The notes: generated from the sequence alone by a model not told the origin. 64,000 nt of DNA from Candidatus Marimicrobium litorale (GCF_026262645.1 NZ_SHNO01000001.1:3632013-3696012), one strand, 5' to 3'. Counted from the stretch's first letter, positions 19,801-29,813 are shown. A program made the numbers and translations.

Positions 19801-22800
19801 GCATTCATCGCCATCGTGCCTGTGGAGGCAATGGATGCAGAATTACCGGTCACCGAACGATAAAACTCATCACTGCCGCTACCGGAGATTTGAGTTTGAT
19901 TGATAATGCTGCCGCCGGTGGAAGTCAACGAAACATCGCCACCACTGATGGTGCCACTGGTATTGGTAATATTGGCTACTGTTGTAATACTGAGGTCATC
20001 CGTTGCTGTAATCACACCCCCAGTATTTTCCATCGCTTTTAGGCTGAGATCGATGTTAGTTCCGGCTATCACGGCCCCGGTTTCAATTGCGTCTCTGGTG
20101 GCTTGTGCAAGGTATACTTTTGGCGCTAATACTGTCTGGCCCATCACTTCAACTTCCAGCATCCACACGATATCCTGTTGCAGTGCCGTTAGCTGTGCCG
20201 CAGTTGGGGCCTCGCCCCATGTCATGCCAAGCCGAATGGCCTCATCGGCACCTTGCACTGTCAAGCTACGTAATAAATTTACCTGACTTGAATAACCCGC
20301 CAGCAAATTATTACCGGTTTTGGCAATCAACTGTTGCCGAATTAGATACGCCTCATAATTTGCATCACCTAAACGTTTTATTAACACTTCAGAGTCATAA
20401 CCAATGCGGTCAGCCAAATAGTTTGAAACACCAAAGGTAGTTTCAACACTGTTATTGATATTAGCGCCACCTTGCTCAGTATCCAGCTCGGTATCCAGCA
20501 CAGCCTCTTGGTCGACGGTGTTACCTTCATCCATGAGAAACAGCGCATTGGTTTCAATTAAATAATCAGAGGTAGGGTTCTGACTGGCCACAAAATAGCC
20601 GTTAGGGTTAGATGGCAAGGCAATATTTAAATCGGCGTACGAGAGTCGCCCCGACAATGACATAGATGGCGCTACCGCTAGCGGCGCACCAGCATCACTG
20701 TTGGAGGTTGAGTTCACCGTGTTACCGACATTGGCGTTTTCTGCAGAGCCAGCCAATACACTGCCAGGCTCTACAGGGCCCGATTCTGAATAAAGAAAAC
20801 CATTATTGGTCAAGGCTGTGCCAGTTATTGTCAGGTTACCGCCGTTGGCAAAAATACCGGCGCCCATACCGCCGATTTTATCGACACTGTCTAGCACCGT
20901 GCCAGACGAACCGCGGTGGTAAGGCAGAAACTGTTGGTGAGGGGGAGCCCCCTGTGGCACAGGAGTACCAAACAGAGGGTTAGGGATTTGAGGTGGCGGC
21001 GCGTAGTCACCCAGTGGTGAGGTGACTCCCACATAGGCAGTGGCATCATCGTAATACCTAAGCCCGCCTGCCGCAATATAACGTACTTCATGTCGGTAGG
21101 TTTCTGCGTAATTCTCACGGCTCAAGGCCAGCTCATCGTTAACAAAGGTAGCGCCGCCGACACCGGTTAACACCACGTTGTTTCCTGAAATTAAACCGCC
21201 GTAATTGCGGCCATAAGCAAAATCCCTAATCTGAACGGTACCACCACCAACAATTTGCGGCTTAGGAGCAACCACACTGTAGTGCTGACTGCGTGACCAG
21301 GTATCCTGATAATTCCCCCATGAAAATTGATCGTAGCAGACACCATCAAACGGATTATTACAAGTATAACCTTGCTCTCGGGAACTAGTTAAGGTTTTCA
21401 CCACTGGAGTATTGGGGCCCCATACTCGGGTATCGCCGCCAGTGGTTTCGTTTCTGAATTCGCCCGCACTGATACTAATATTTTGCAGTGCATTCAAGTA
21501 ATTATTATTTATAAAGCGTGCTGCAGAGATCGTGATGTTATTACCAGAGTCCATGGTGCCGGTAGCATCATTGTGTAACGTACCAGTGCTGGATAAGTTC
21601 ATCATTGTGCCACTAAACAGCGCACCACTATTGATAAAATCACCGCCGGTTGCAGTGGCTGTCAGGTTAGCCATAGCCGATATGCCAGCCGTTGAGGTGT
21701 TACCAATAGTCCGTGCCGTTAAAACCAGGTCACCACCCGAATGAACCACACCGCGGTTGGTAAACCCATCGTTACCGGCAACCGTAACCGTACTGGTACC
21801 GCTGAGGTTAATCATTTTTGCGTTAGAGCCACCAGAGGTTAATGTATCTACTTCAATAGTGGCGCCGTCAGCACTCAGCAGTTGTGAGGCATCCTCCAGT
21901 GTTAAGGCGCTGGCAACGATGTCGATGGCATTGCCGCGCAAACTGCCTGAGGCACGGTTATCTATAGTGGTAGCCTTGGTGCCACCGAACCCTTGTAGGT
22001 TAAGGGTGCCCGCCGCATGCATTAGGCCGGAATTATCAATTGTGTAGGCGGTATTGTTGATCCCGCGCACCAAAATATCGTTTGTGAGTGCGGATAGCGT
22101 CAAGATTTCGCCGGTATCGCCATTACTTAACGATGAACCCACGTTTACATTTAAGTTACTGACAGCCTGAATCGTCCCTGCGTTATCGATCGTATCCGCA
22201 GAAATCCTCACCGGGCCGGTATCAAAAATCAATGCTGCGCCGTCATTACTAGTTAAGGTACTGGCAATATTCAGGTCGGCACCACCCGCACCTTGCACTG
22301 TGCCAGAATTATTTAAGCTGTCGACATCCAGATCCAGCTGGTCAGCCGCGACTATGCTATCGCTTTGATTATCCAATGTGGCATGGGTAGACCCCCCCTG
22401 GCCAGACAGCGAAAAACTGGCGCCCGCTTGTAACACACCACCAGTGTGGTTGATTACCGCCAAGGTGCGACCCGCTGCACTACCGCGCACCGATAAAACC
22501 TCGCCTGCCAACACCGTGCCCGAATTATCGAGGCTTTTTTGAATGATCAAATCAAGGCTTTGCGCAGACTGCAGTGTGCCGCTGTTGGTCAGTACTAGCG
22601 TATTAATCGTGCTAGATTGGCCGTCGAGATTTAAGGTCGTTAACTCGCCGCTGTTATTCAGAGTGGTGGCGTTAATCGTTGTTATTGTCGCTCCTTGAAT
22701 GATCGATGTATTGGTGCCCGTCTTGGCATCAATAGTGAGCGCCCCATCAGAAAATATGGTGCCACTGTTAAACACATCTGTTCTCCCAGCAGCATTGTTA

Positions 22801-24287
22801 CCACTGATTGAGACGCTGGTTTGCCCATACAATGTGCCGCTGTTGGTAATTCCGTTATCTGCCATCAGTCCCACACTGCCTTCATAGGCCGAGATAGTTC
22901 CGGTGTTTCTCACGCCAGTGTCAGCACTAACCGTTACCGCGCCCGAATCACTGTAGATATGGCTAGCGGCTGAAGTGAATGCGATATTGTTAGCGGCAAT
23001 AGCAACATTATTTTCTGCCCCATAGGCAACATCACCGATAGTTATCGTACCGGTTATATTTAGAGCCACATTATCGTCTGAAAAACGCTTGTTGTTATCA
23101 GTTTTTGCAGACGTAGAAACCGCGCCTGTAGACCCAGTGTCAGACAAACCACCGGCGTTATAAGTAAGCTGGTTATTGGCTTTCAGCACGCCCCCCACAA
23201 GCGTGATACCGCGGGTGTTGGCATCGAGTGTTAAATTTTTACCTGCGGTTAAGGTGCTGTCTGTCAATGCAATCGCAGTAGCCTCGTTAGTCGTTGAAGT
23301 GAGGGCGATATTCGTCTGTGCCGATATTTGGTTGCTGAGTTCAATTTTTCCATTCGCAGTAATGCTAAAATCAGCCGCGGTCGCAGCAACATCACCGGCC
23401 ATCCGCACTCCGACCCCGGCTTCAGTGGCGATCAAATGAATTTTACCGGCATACATGCCACCCACTAGGGTGGAATCAATGGCAGTTTGACCATTACTGG
23501 TTGAGTCGGCCGCCAGCGCTGCCGCACTGCGTGAACCATAGTCATAGTTAGTTCGCCCAGCCACAACGAGCAAATCATTGGCATTAATTTGACCATCAAC
23601 GCTGACACTGCGCGCCACTACGTTGAACATTTCTTGGGCGCTTAAATTGGCACCGCTGCCATTAATCAGTACATCACCACCTTCAACAGTAAAACCCTGT
23701 AGAGCACCGCTATTAATATTTGGCGTGCCGGTGGTTAAAGTGACATGGTCGGTATTAATGAAACCACAGCCACCACACGTAATGCCCCAGGGGTTAGCCA
23801 CCACCACATCGGCTTTGCTGCCGGCTACTTCGGTAAAGCCTTGCAAGGCTGAACGATTGGCGGCAACCACTTCATTAAGAATCACTTGGGCTGCTGCGTT
23901 TAGATTAGAATTGGGCATCACACTACCGGCCAACTGTGATGTGACTGAGTTAGAAGTTCCCGCGGGGGCATTGTTATTCAGCACCAAACCTGAAGGGTCA
24001 ACGTCATACCGGGTGAGTTTATTGTGCGACAAGCCTCTACTGTTAGCCTGTTCAATGTTCAACACTTCAACCCCGTTATCCGCGCGATAGGCCTCAGCAC
24101 GTCCAGAGGCAACTTCCACATCAGCCATACTGTGGCCAGCGGCAAGCATGAAGCCACTCGAAAGCAGGCTAGCCAGTGCATAACCCTGCGATTGGTTGGC
24201 GGCTTTTCTACCGCGCCGGGCCGTTTCTGCAGCGACTGTGTAACAACCCTTGCTGAGGTTCCAAACCAATTGATAAGCTCTATTCAT
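16875..24287 (-). CDS. TpsA exoprotein: filamentous-haemagglutinin/CdiA-like adhesin, C-terminus truncated
   Basis: A 2470-residue two-partner-secretion exoprotein. Residues 1-28 are an extended signal peptide region (MNRAYQLVWNLSKG). The signal peptide proper is around 36-54, and the TPS secretion domain about 55-190 with the hallmark NPWGITCGGCGFINT at 165-179. A long beta-helix follows, made of FHA-1-type repeats (GTLQSAQSLDL-like, to about residue 950), a less regular central part (about 950-1400), then FHA-2 repeats to the end (INAGGNLNIQTDDDASFEG type). The frame ends within the FHA-2 repeats: no VENN pretoxin motif, toxin domain or immunity gene follows. The stop codon lies at an IS6-type end. 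The TpsB partner is 44 bp upstream. The product may still be secreted as an adhesin. Confidence 0.93.
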   Translation of the reverse strand: MNRAYQLVWNLSKGCYTVAAETARRGRKAANQSQGYALASLLSSGFMLAAGHSMADVEVASGRAEAYRADNGVEVLNIEQANSRGLSHNKLTRYDVDPSGLVLNNNAPAGTSNSVTSQLAGSVMPNSNLNAAAQVILNEVVAANRSALQGFTEVAGSKADVVVANPWGITCGGCGFINTDHVTLTTGTPNINSGALQGFTVEGGDVLINGSGANLSAQEMFNVVARSVSVDGQINANDLLVVAGRTNYDYGSRSAAALAADSTSNGQTAIDSTLVGGMYAGKIHLIATEAGVGVRMAGDVAATAADFSITANGKIELSNQISAQTNIALTSTTNEATAIALTDSTLTAGKNLTLDANTRGITLVGGVLKANNQLTYNAGGLSDTGSTGAVSTSAKTDNNKRFSDDNVALNITGTITIGDVAYGAENNVAIAANNIAFTSAASHIYSDSGAVTVSADTGVRNTGTISAYEGSVGLMADNGITNSGTLYGQTSVSISGNNAAGRTDVFNSGTIFSDGALTIDAKTGTNTSIIQGATITTINATTLNNSGELTTLNLDGQSSTINTLVLTNSGTLQSAQSLDLIIQKSLDNSGTVLAGEVLSVRGSAAGRTLAVINHTGGVLQAGASFSLSGQGGSTHATLDNQSDSIVAADQLDLDVDSLNNSGTVQGAGGADLNIASTLTSNDGAALIFDTGPVRISADTIDNAGTIQAVSNLNVNVGSSLSNGDTGEILTLSALTNDILVRGINNTAYTIDNSGLMHAAGTLNLQGFGGTKATTIDNRASGSLRGNAIDIVASALTLEDASQLLSADGATIEVDTLTSGGSNAKMINLSGTSTVTVAGNDGFTNRGVVHSGGDLVLTARTIGNTSTAGISAMANLTATATGGDFINSGALFSGTMMNLSSTGTLHNDATGTMDSGNNITISAARFINNNYLNALQNISISAGEFRNETTGGDTRVWGPNTPVVKTLTSSREQGYTCNNPFDGVCYDQFSWGNYQDTWSRSQHYSVVAPKPQIVGGGTVQIRDFAYGRNYGGLISGNNVVLTGVGGATFVNDELALSRENYAETYRHEVRYIAAGGLRYYDDATAYVGVTSPLGDYAPPPQIPNPLFGTPVPQGAPPHQQFLPYHRGSSGTVLDSVDKIGGMGAGIFANGGNLTITGTALTNNGFLYSESGPVEPGSVLAGSAENANVGNTVNSTSNSDAGAPLAVAPSMSLSGRLSYADLNIALPSNPNGYFVASQNPTSDYLIETNALFLMDEGNTVDQEAVLDTELDTEQGGANINNSVETTFGVSNYLADRIGYDSEVLIKRLGDANYEAYLIRQQLIAKTGNNLLAGYSSQVNLLRSLTVQGADEAIRLGMTWGEAPTAAQLTALQQDIVWMLEVEVMGQTVLAPKVYLAQATRDAIETGAVIAGTNIDLSLKAMENTGGVITATDDLSITTVANITNTSGTISGGDVSLTSTGGSIINQTQISGSGSDEFYRSVTGNSASIASTGTMAMNAEKNIQVVGAEVSAGGDASLTAGNDITFETIVDKQTDTEHEYSGDWKWRNEKTTTTTTETNIGSRLQVGGSLTTDSGQDTALIGSAISIDGDLDVTTDGDFKVLSTQDKITVVSHEMTTGHGVGGGAIGTETIDTDDFEGKNQASNLDVGGSAVTSSDNDFVLQGSNINIAGDGNFDAENIQILDGLDETRTTVVRETQTFFKVGGSESAEANANANTAAGGHSATASADATASSQSEGNTRTGAQDSEAGSSSSAGGMGLNSAGADAGAVAKAESNHELMLSETINTTTTSGSSASVASQLNIGGSLRTKADDTFTLKGSDVAIAGDVVIEANNIEVLSGENTRWSTTDTERTMVGIVEESGAGAKSQADAEASAIGVSAQTGASGEASANTGSVITLGAKHSTDWESEESTQHRGGSITSTGGSVNLDANDTATFEGANVTAAENIDINATDIRNLAAKDESYRGTTSTSHTAGIYIEGKAGASASGNAQAGTGDMNATAKGKANADAEASIGVRYKHEESASNENTVTHQGNQFNAGGDFSRRADNEIIDQATQVNAGGDITQSARVITDQAVHDSVTIDSRSMSNDAKVGAYAGAYAKASGEANAQAGSAEADAKAGASLGIKINYQHANSEASSEEKTAVTSGFRAGGDINSSSKAATTLVGTNFESGGDTTIKAGSLDYQAAEDSQVSHSTEHEANLDIKIKIKGETGVKVDVDYGYEGSNNHSTTARTGGINAGGNLNIQTDDDASFEGTNLAGEQVAIDSGGKLDFTAARDTASTNSDKAKANLNIEAGSGSSSLKLGGGYDNSNSASDTVQVVAINSRQGGTQLSAGGDMTSEGTQLQSAGATGLTSGGDIALNAAESDRSQSSVDVSANINLSKGKLNAKGGFASAAEVTSTTTNIDSAQGITINATNIVDQEAELHGEQGGVDMNGNVETAEAKNNFSQTGFSGGFSLSADDKSEGDKGSSRRN

Positions 24288-24331
24288 ATTTTGTACGTCA
24301 TTCTTAATTGGTACTCATGTTATTTTTCCGG

Positions 24332-26050
24332 TTAAAACGTGTAACCGACTCGAAACGACACTAATATGCCTTCACCGTTGAAACTGCCGGGTTTTGAAAT
24401 AGCCCGGGCGGCAAACACATCGGCATTGAAGCCCCGTGAGGCCAGCGTGACCCCGGCTGCTGCACCGCTTATGTCACCCTTCGGAGCGACGCTATTCCGG
24501 CCTTTCACTCGTCCGTAATCCAAACCCACGTAAGGCTTGATAAGCAGCGGCCAGTCATTGCTCACCGACAAGGTCATCGGCATTGATAAATCGTTGCGCA
24601 GATAGTAGCCATTATCGCCAGACAGCGAATTTTCAGAAAAGCCTCGCACGGTATATAAGCCACCGATGAGCAACATCTCCGAACCATATAACACGTCATT
24701 GGCGTATTGCCCCATGAGTTGACTGGAAACCGCAATCACCCGAGTACCGAAGGCAAAACTCCTCGAATAGCTCGCTCCAAACCGCCATTTGGAAAACTGA
24801 GCGTGGGGCGCAAACCCGGGCAACCCGGAAGGGTCATCCAGGGCACCCAATGCATCTAAACCCTTGCTGTAACCGAGGTTGACGCTGGCGGCACCCCCGG
24901 CAACCAAAAACCGGTAAGTACTGTCAATATCCAATACAGTTAGACGCCGGCTACTGACCTCTATCAACTGCTTTTCTAAATAACTTTTGCTTTGTCTACC
25001 GGTAAGTGTGGCGGCCAAATCCCAGCGTGAATCGCGGTCACGAAACGCCGTATGATCAAACCGCAATGATGCATTGTTACTTTCTCCCGACGATTGCTGG
25101 CGCAGGCCGCTGGGTAGTTTCAGAGGGCTGTAATACTTTGAGTCAGCAGCATTAAAAGAAAGCCGGCTATAGCCAAACGGCACAGAATAAGACAATGACA
25201 ATAGTCGAGAACCAATATCATTACGGTCATAGGGGGTGGTTTGCCGGGCGGTAAAGCTTAAAAAATCATTCCAGAGAAACGGGCTATCAGCACTGACGGT
25301 GAGGCCGGCTTGCTCTTCGCCGGTGGATTTTACCCCAGAATTATCGTAACTCAGGCTGGCACGCCAGGCGCGGCTGGCTTGATTATGAAAAGTCACTACA
25401 CTGCCGCCCACCGCTTCACCAGGGGCAACGGTCATGGTGGCATTATTCGATTGTAACCGGTTCATATTTTCCAGGGCTTGTTCAATATCCCGCAAATTTA
25501 ACGGGGCGCCGGCTTTACCGGGGAATACGTTGTAAAGCGCGACGGAGCCCGGCCGGACTTCATCAACTTGAACCCCCTCTAAATAACCTTCCAACACCAG
25601 TAATTGCAACACACCACTACTGAGGTCTTGTGCGGCCAAGTAAACCCGCGTGGTGAGGTAACCCGCCAACAAATACTTCGCCGTCACTTCGGTCATCACA
25701 TTTTGAATGTCATTCACCCCCAAGCAACGGCCCTCGTAAGGGTTGATAATCTTCAAAATTGCTGCTTCGCTGAATAGTGTGACGCCTTCCACGGTAATGC
25801 TTTCCACCTGCTGGCAGGCCTCGCCCTCAACCAACGGTATGGTTTCCGGAATAGCCAGCTCCATGCGTGGGGCCGGTTTGGCACTTTTTAGATCACTCTC
25901 AAATTGCTGCTGCTGACGTTGCTGTTGCTCTTGCTGAATACGGCGCAATTGCTCAGCCGCAGAAGTCGCATCATTCGCATAAACTCCGATCGACAATGAC
26001 AGCAGCAATGCAAATAGACCGAGACTAACTTTCAATATACAGCCCGCCAT
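24332..26050 (-). CDS. TpsB outer-membrane transporter (ShlB/FhaC/HecB family)
   Basis: A 572-residue Omp85-superfamily translocator for the neighbouring TpsA. The signal peptide ends near residue 25 (VYAND), followed by a Gln-rich coiled stretch (30-52). A ShlB-type POTRA domain lies at about 84-160 (SITVEGVTLFSEAAILKIIN, LLVLEGYLEGVQV), and the C-terminal barrel at about 220-572 carries the conserved VRGF lid-lock motif (LYTVRGFSENSLSGDNGYYL) and ends with phenylalanine (RVGYTF). It precedes tpsA on the same strand by 44 bp, the normal gene order for an operon. The gene appears intact, so it may outlive its truncated substrate's function. Confidence 0.93.
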   Translation of the reverse strand: MAGCILKVSLGLFALLLSLSIGVYANDATSAAEQLRRIQQEQQQRQQQQFESDLKSAKPAPRMELAIPETIPLVEGEACQQVESITVEGVTLFSEAAILKIINPYEGRCLGVNDIQNVMTEVTAKYLLAGYLTTRVYLAAQDLSSGVLQLLVLEGYLEGVQVDEVRPGSVALYNVFPGKAGAPLNLRDIEQALENMNRLQSNNATMTVAPGEAVGGSVVTFHNQASRAWRASLSYDNSGVKSTGEEQAGLTVSADSPFLWNDFLSFTARQTTPYDRNDIGSRLLSLSYSVPFGYSRLSFNAADSKYYSPLKLPSGLRQQSSGESNNASLRFDHTAFRDRDSRWDLAATLTGRQSKSYLEKQLIEVSSRRLTVLDIDSTYRFLVAGGAASVNLGYSKGLDALGALDDPSGLPGFAPHAQFSKWRFGASYSRSFAFGTRVIAVSSQLMGQYANDVLYGSEMLLIGGLYTVRGFSENSLSGDNGYYLRNDLSMPMTLSVSNDWPLLIKPYVGLDYGRVKGRNSVAPKGDISGAAAGVTLASRGFNADVFAARAISKPGSFNGEGILVSFRVGYTF

Positions 26051-26382
26051 TATTGTTCTCTCTACTTCAAAAAATAGTTATTTACTGTTAAATCAGGCGG
26101 CTTGCTCTGCAAGTAACGCCAAAATTTTTGGCCGAAATAATGCAAAAAAATTTAATCATTCTTGACGGTGCAGCAACATAGCCAACCGGCTCAATCAGTT
26201 GACAATTTGGCCCAAAATAGCCCTATAAACTGAGTGGTGAATGCGGCCTGATTGGCGGAGTGAAGCATCATTATTTCGGACAATCGCTGCGGGCAAAGCC
26301 GGCCCAGAATTTAAATGCTCTAGAAAAAGCATTGGAACTGGAGAAGCCCAACACGACTGAAATTTCACAAATAGACAATGCA

Positions 26383-26640
26383 TGAGCCAGAGGTATGTTT
26401 TTCGGCTAGGCCTGCCCTGTCTTCCTGAGACGGTTCCAGGCGATTAACACCTTGCTCTTTCAACCGGCGTTTGAGGGTAATCAGACTCATATACCGCTCA
26501 GCGGCATTCTGGCTCGCATGCTGCAAACCACCACTGATGTACTACTGCAAACAGCGTTCTATGTGAAAGGCGAGGGTCTTCGTCATCGGGGCCGATCTGG
26601 CTGACGCTGACTTGAATTTGGCCTTATTCAGCGATACCAA
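26383..26640 (-). pseudogene. Unidentified gene remnant with an internal stop
   Basis: One minus-strand frame reads ...MTKTLAFHIERCLQ-stop-YISGGLQHASQNAAERYMSL, then TLKRRLKEQGVNRLEPSQED, to a TGA near 26383. The helix-rich, charged composition looks like real protein with one nonsense codon, but I do not recognise the family. The rest of 26051-26747 holds only the upstream region of tpsB and no other supportable gene. Confidence 0.35.
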
Positions 26641-26753
26641 CTGCCCTGAGCGCCGCAACGATGACAGCAATCCCCTCTGTGGTTTCCGGCGAGCAGGCGG
26701 CATGCTGAGGCGCGGGTCGTGACAGCACAGGCCCGTTGCGCTAAAATTTGACG

Positions 26754-27842
26754 ATGCATGAAGTATCGAAGAAATCTGGGACTGCCGCCGCCCCCGATCG
26801 TACACCCACTATCTCACGCTTGGCTTACCGCCCGCTGTTCCACGCGTTGAAGCTCGTCGGCACCAACCCGCAGGCGTTTACCGACGCCACCGGCATCAGC
26901 CATGACCTCACCTCCAACTTTGACGAGCTGGTGTCCGCCGTAGACTACTATGCTGCCTGGCATGCAGCTATTGAACTGACGGGCCAACCGCTGCTGGGGT
27001 TGATTTGTGGTGCTAACATGCACCCGGGCAACATGGGCGCACTGGGCTATTGTATGATGAACAGCCCATTGACCGGCGACGCGCTGCGCCTGCTGTTTCG
27101 CTACCGCCACATGGACAACCGCAGCATCGACGCCTCCCTCGACGAGGACGGGGACGACGTGGTAGTGAGCCTGAAAAGCCCGCTGATGGACCCCGCCACA
27201 GTAGCACCGTTCATGGAGATGATGGCGAGCGGCTACGGGCGCATGTTCAACCAGCTGACCGATTTTCAGGTATTGCATAAATACCAGTACCGCGCCGTGC
27301 ATTTTGCCCACACACCTCGCGCCGAGGTCGCCGTCTACGAAAAGCTGCTGCGCTGCCCGGTGCACTTTGAGCAGGACGCCTGCCGTGTAATACTGGACAG
27401 CGGCACCCTGTATGAGAAAGTGCATCAGGCCGACCCAAGCGTGTTCGACACACTCATTCACACTATTAGCGAGGCGACCCAGTTTCGCCCGGGGCAGACC
27501 ACTGTTGCCCCGGGAACCGATCTGATTGGTGCCGTCCATGGCTATTTGCACCAGCACATCAGTGCCGGACTGCCTGAGTCACGCGCAGTGGCGGCGGCGC
27601 TGGCCATGAGCCTTAGCACTTTCAAACGCCGCCTGCAGGCGCACGGTTTGACCTACCGCGAGCTGTGCCGGCAATTTCGCATACGGCAGGCGCAGCGCTT
27701 GATAAACGCCAACGCACTGTCCGTCTCGGAGGTGGCCTTTATGCTGGGTTTTTCCAGCGCGTCGGCCTTTTCCCGCGCCTTCAAGCAGTGGACGGGGCAG
27801 GCGCCCACTGATTACCTCAGTGGTGAGCTAAAGACAGGTTAA
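26754..27842 (+). CDS. AraC-family transcriptional regulator (arabinose-binding-N/OruR-like)
   Basis: About 362 residues. The N-terminal two thirds resemble the 'Arabinose-bd' ligand domain of OruR-type regulators (ISRLAYRPLFHALKLVGTNP, PLLGLICGANMHPGNMGALG). The C-terminal 100 residues form a double helix-turn-helix (AAALAMSLSTFKRRLQAHG; SVSEVAFMLGFSSASAFSRA) ending in GQAPTDYL, the AraC signature. The start is ATG at 26754; a TTG two codons earlier is also possible, and no strong ribosome site is seen. It is divergent from tpsB and not clearly linked to any operon, so the target genes are unknown. Confidence 0.9.
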   Translation: MHEVSKKSGTAAAPDRTPTISRLAYRPLFHALKLVGTNPQAFTDATGISHDLTSNFDELVSAVDYYAAWHAAIELTGQPLLGLICGANMHPGNMGALGYCMMNSPLTGDALRLLFRYRHMDNRSIDASLDEDGDDVVVSLKSPLMDPATVAPFMEMMASGYGRMFNQLTDFQVLHKYQYRAVHFAHTPRAEVAVYEKLLRCPVHFEQDACRVILDSGTLYEKVHQADPSVFDTLIHTISEATQFRPGQTTVAPGTDLIGAVHGYLHQHISAGLPESRAVAAALAMSLSTFKRRLQAHGLTYRELCRQFRIRQAQRLINANALSVSEVAFMLGFSSASAFSRAFKQWTGQAPTDYLSGELKTG

Positions 27843-27859
27843 GTAGAGGTGATGGACCA

Positions 27860-27948
27860 AGTATAAGCGCGGGATAAACGCTACCCTTGCTACTAATCTA
27901 TTACAAACAGCGGACTGCAGACAACCACCTATTGCGGTCCAGGCTATG
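27860..27948 (+). repeat. R2 repeat, copy a
   Basis: Head AGTATAAGCGCGGGATAAACG, then CTAC..ACTAATCTATTACAAACA.CGGACTGCAGACAACC. Copies at 34618 and 35950 in the same direction and 55283 reversed. All four lie beside DUF1254/DUF1214 genes. Confidence 0.8.
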
Positions 27949-28013
27949 TCGATACCGCAGTAACATCAACGATAGTCGCGCGCGGCGGGCACCGCGCACA
28001 GTGATTGAGTTGA

Positions 28014-28736
28014 TCAGTTGCCCACCAGTTGGGGCGAAGGAACTTCCCAGCTGCCATCAAAGTACTCGGCCTGTGGCGAGTAAATGCGGAACGTCGCGTT
28101 CCAGCCCTCGTAGATCTCGAGGTAGTTCTCCTGATCGGGTGAGCCACCAAAGCGCACAATCGTCTCTCCCTCGTCGTTCTCAGTAGCAAAAGTGCTGTTC
28201 AGACTAAAGTGCTCGCCCTGGGGGTAGCCGTCTTTGTCGTACACCGTAATCGACCAGAACGCGTTATTGGCCATGGGCACATCCTTCACCGTAAGGGTTT
28301 GGGGGTCGCTCGGTTCGTTATCGATAAACAGGTAGATCGCGCCTTCCTTATTGAATACGCGCTTGAGTCGCTGGGCCCAGGTCATGGCCGCATGACGCTG
28401 GATCGGTGAGACGACGTCACTATCGGCAGGGCGCATTGCACCTTTGCCTCGTTTTGCCAGCGTGACCAGTCCGCGCCAGCGGTGATTAGGGGCAAGAACG
28501 CCGTGGTAGCGAGTGAGATTGACCCTGGTCTTGGGAACCAGTGCCGCCAATCGTACAATGAAATCCACCGGCTCGAATGCCATTTGCGTGGTGCCATCCC
28601 GGTAGGGCGTCTTCAGGGTATAGAGCACCTTGCCGGTGGAGCTCAGTGAAAGGCGGGGAACTGCAACCGCTGGCCTGGCTATGTACCTGCACAGCCGCTC
28701 AGCTTGTCCTTTTGGTGTCCTTCGCAGCACTCGCAC
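28014..28736 (-). pseudogene. Chimeric ORF: IS91-type transposase fragment fused to a DUF1214 C-terminus
   Basis: The first 130 residues (28736-28350) are the middle of an IS91-family Y2 transposase: RLCRYIARPAVA, VDFIVRLAALVPKTRVNLTR, YHGVLAPNHRWR, and finally TWAQRLKRVFN, where intact family members continue into a zinc-binding CxxC region. At base 28349 the frame passes directly into KEGAIYLFIDNEPSDPQTLT, the last 110 residues of the DUF1254/DUF1214 protein at 34770. Bases 27860-28349 duplicate 34618-35105 almost exactly. The catalytic parts of both genes are missing, so this is a recombination product; the open fused frame may be accidental. Confidence 0.75.
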
Positions 28737-28784
28737 GTGAAATGGATACTTGGTTGAGCCGATTGAGAGGAGCAGGGTTTTTTG

Positions 28785-28910
28785 GGCGCTTATACTGCTG
28801 CTTCAAATTTATTCAACCTTGGAAGGCAGTCGGTCAGATCAGAGCGCTACCTATGGAAGTCTCAGAGTGGGTGCGTTCAAAAAGTGGGCTAGGGCGGGGG
28901 ACTGATTAGA
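28785..28910 (+). repeat. Decayed 3' end of an IS6-type transposase
   Basis: Bases such as TTTATTCAACCTTGGAAGGC and the following GGTCAGATCAGAGCGCTACC match the end of the transposase gene at 32145-32225, with many changes. The remainder of 28911-29015 shows no gene. Confidence 0.55.
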
Positions 28911-29015
28911 GGGCGCTGATTGCAGTAGCCTGCTGAAGCTAATTTCTCAGCACCGTTCTGCAAGGTAAATGAATGGGTCAGCACTTTGGTAACAGGCTAA
29001 AGCACGAACAGCGGT

Positions 29016-29750
29016 CTATTCCAGAAAAAAGCTGAACCCCATGCGCCGGAAGTACATCTGGCGCTGCTCATCCTCCAGAGAATTCCATTGACGAATGGGA
29101 TCGCGGGTTACATCTGCCTTTGCACCAGGTGGCGCCGTCTCTCCTGCATATTCGTAGTGACAGGCGTATTGACTGCGAAAGGCAAGCGTTTGCAATCGGG
29201 TATAGGCGATCTTGAGATTACTACCGGTCAGAGCGGTGTAAAAAAGCCTGTCACAGATGGGGGACAGCATCGATGGCATCATGGCCCATAGTGGACAAAG
29301 GTTAAATGCATCTCGGGTCAGGAACAGGCAGCTGGTGTCGATGTGGCGAATACCGTCGAACGGCTCGCTAACCGGGAGTAAGCTACCGTCCGCACGGTGT
29401 AAGGAACGTTCACTGGCGCATACCGGAGCCGCTTGCTCGTGGTGTGCCTTCACCAAACTGGCAATATGGTTGGGTTGATACCAGTTGTCGGCATCGAGGT
29501 AGGCAATGGCATCAAAGCCCTGATTAATAGCGAAGAGTGAGCCGATGGTTCGAGGTGTATTGCCGTTGTCATTGTGGCTCAGGGGCAGCGTGCTGTGATG
29601 GCATTGCCAGCCATTGATAGCGGCTATTGGGTGGCCATCAGCCACCATGATGTGTTCGCAGGGGTGCCCCTGTGTTAGCACACTGTTATGGCACTGCCAG
29701 AGAGTCGATTCATCTTCCTGATAGTATGGGGTGACTACGGCAACTCTCAC
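29016..29750 (-). CDS. Family 2 glycosyltransferase-like protein
   Basis: About 244 residues from a GTG at 29750 (MRVAVVTPYYQEDESTLWQC), which matches where GT-A glycosyltransferases normally begin. The frame stays open to 29810, but those extra residues are unlike the family. The nucleotide-sugar-binding fold is indicated by VVTPYYQED, then a DXD-like metal motif in AIAYLDADNWYQPNHIASLV, and a later acceptor-side helix. Likely a cytoplasmic sugar transferase for surface polysaccharide. Repeat R1a starts 64 bp before the start codon, so the gene's native promoter may have been replaced. Confidence 0.75.
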   Translation of the reverse strand: MRVAVVTPYYQEDESTLWQCHNSVLTQGHPCEHIMVADGHPIAAINGWQCHHSTLPLSHNDNGNTPRTIGSLFAINQGFDAIAYLDADNWYQPNHIASLVKAHHEQAAPVCASERSLHRADGSLLPVSEPFDGIRHIDTSCLFLTRDAFNLCPLWAMMPSMLSPICDRLFYTALTGSNLKIAYTRLQTLAFRSQYACHYEYAGETAPPGAKADVTRDPIRQWNSLEDEQRQMYFRRMGFSFFLE

Positions 29751-29813
29751 AGTATCTCTAGTGCACTTAGTTCGGTATTGAAGAGTAACGACTCTTATGA
29801 TCGATGTCACCCA

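Noticed and set aside
16875..24287. Intact CdiA contact-dependent toxin
   Set aside because: No VENN pretoxin motif, toxin domain or immunity gene is present; the gene stops at an element end.
26814..27557. Minus-strand 247-codon frame opposite the AraC gene
   Set aside because: Composition typical of an antisense shadow; the plus-strand AraC protein is unambiguous.
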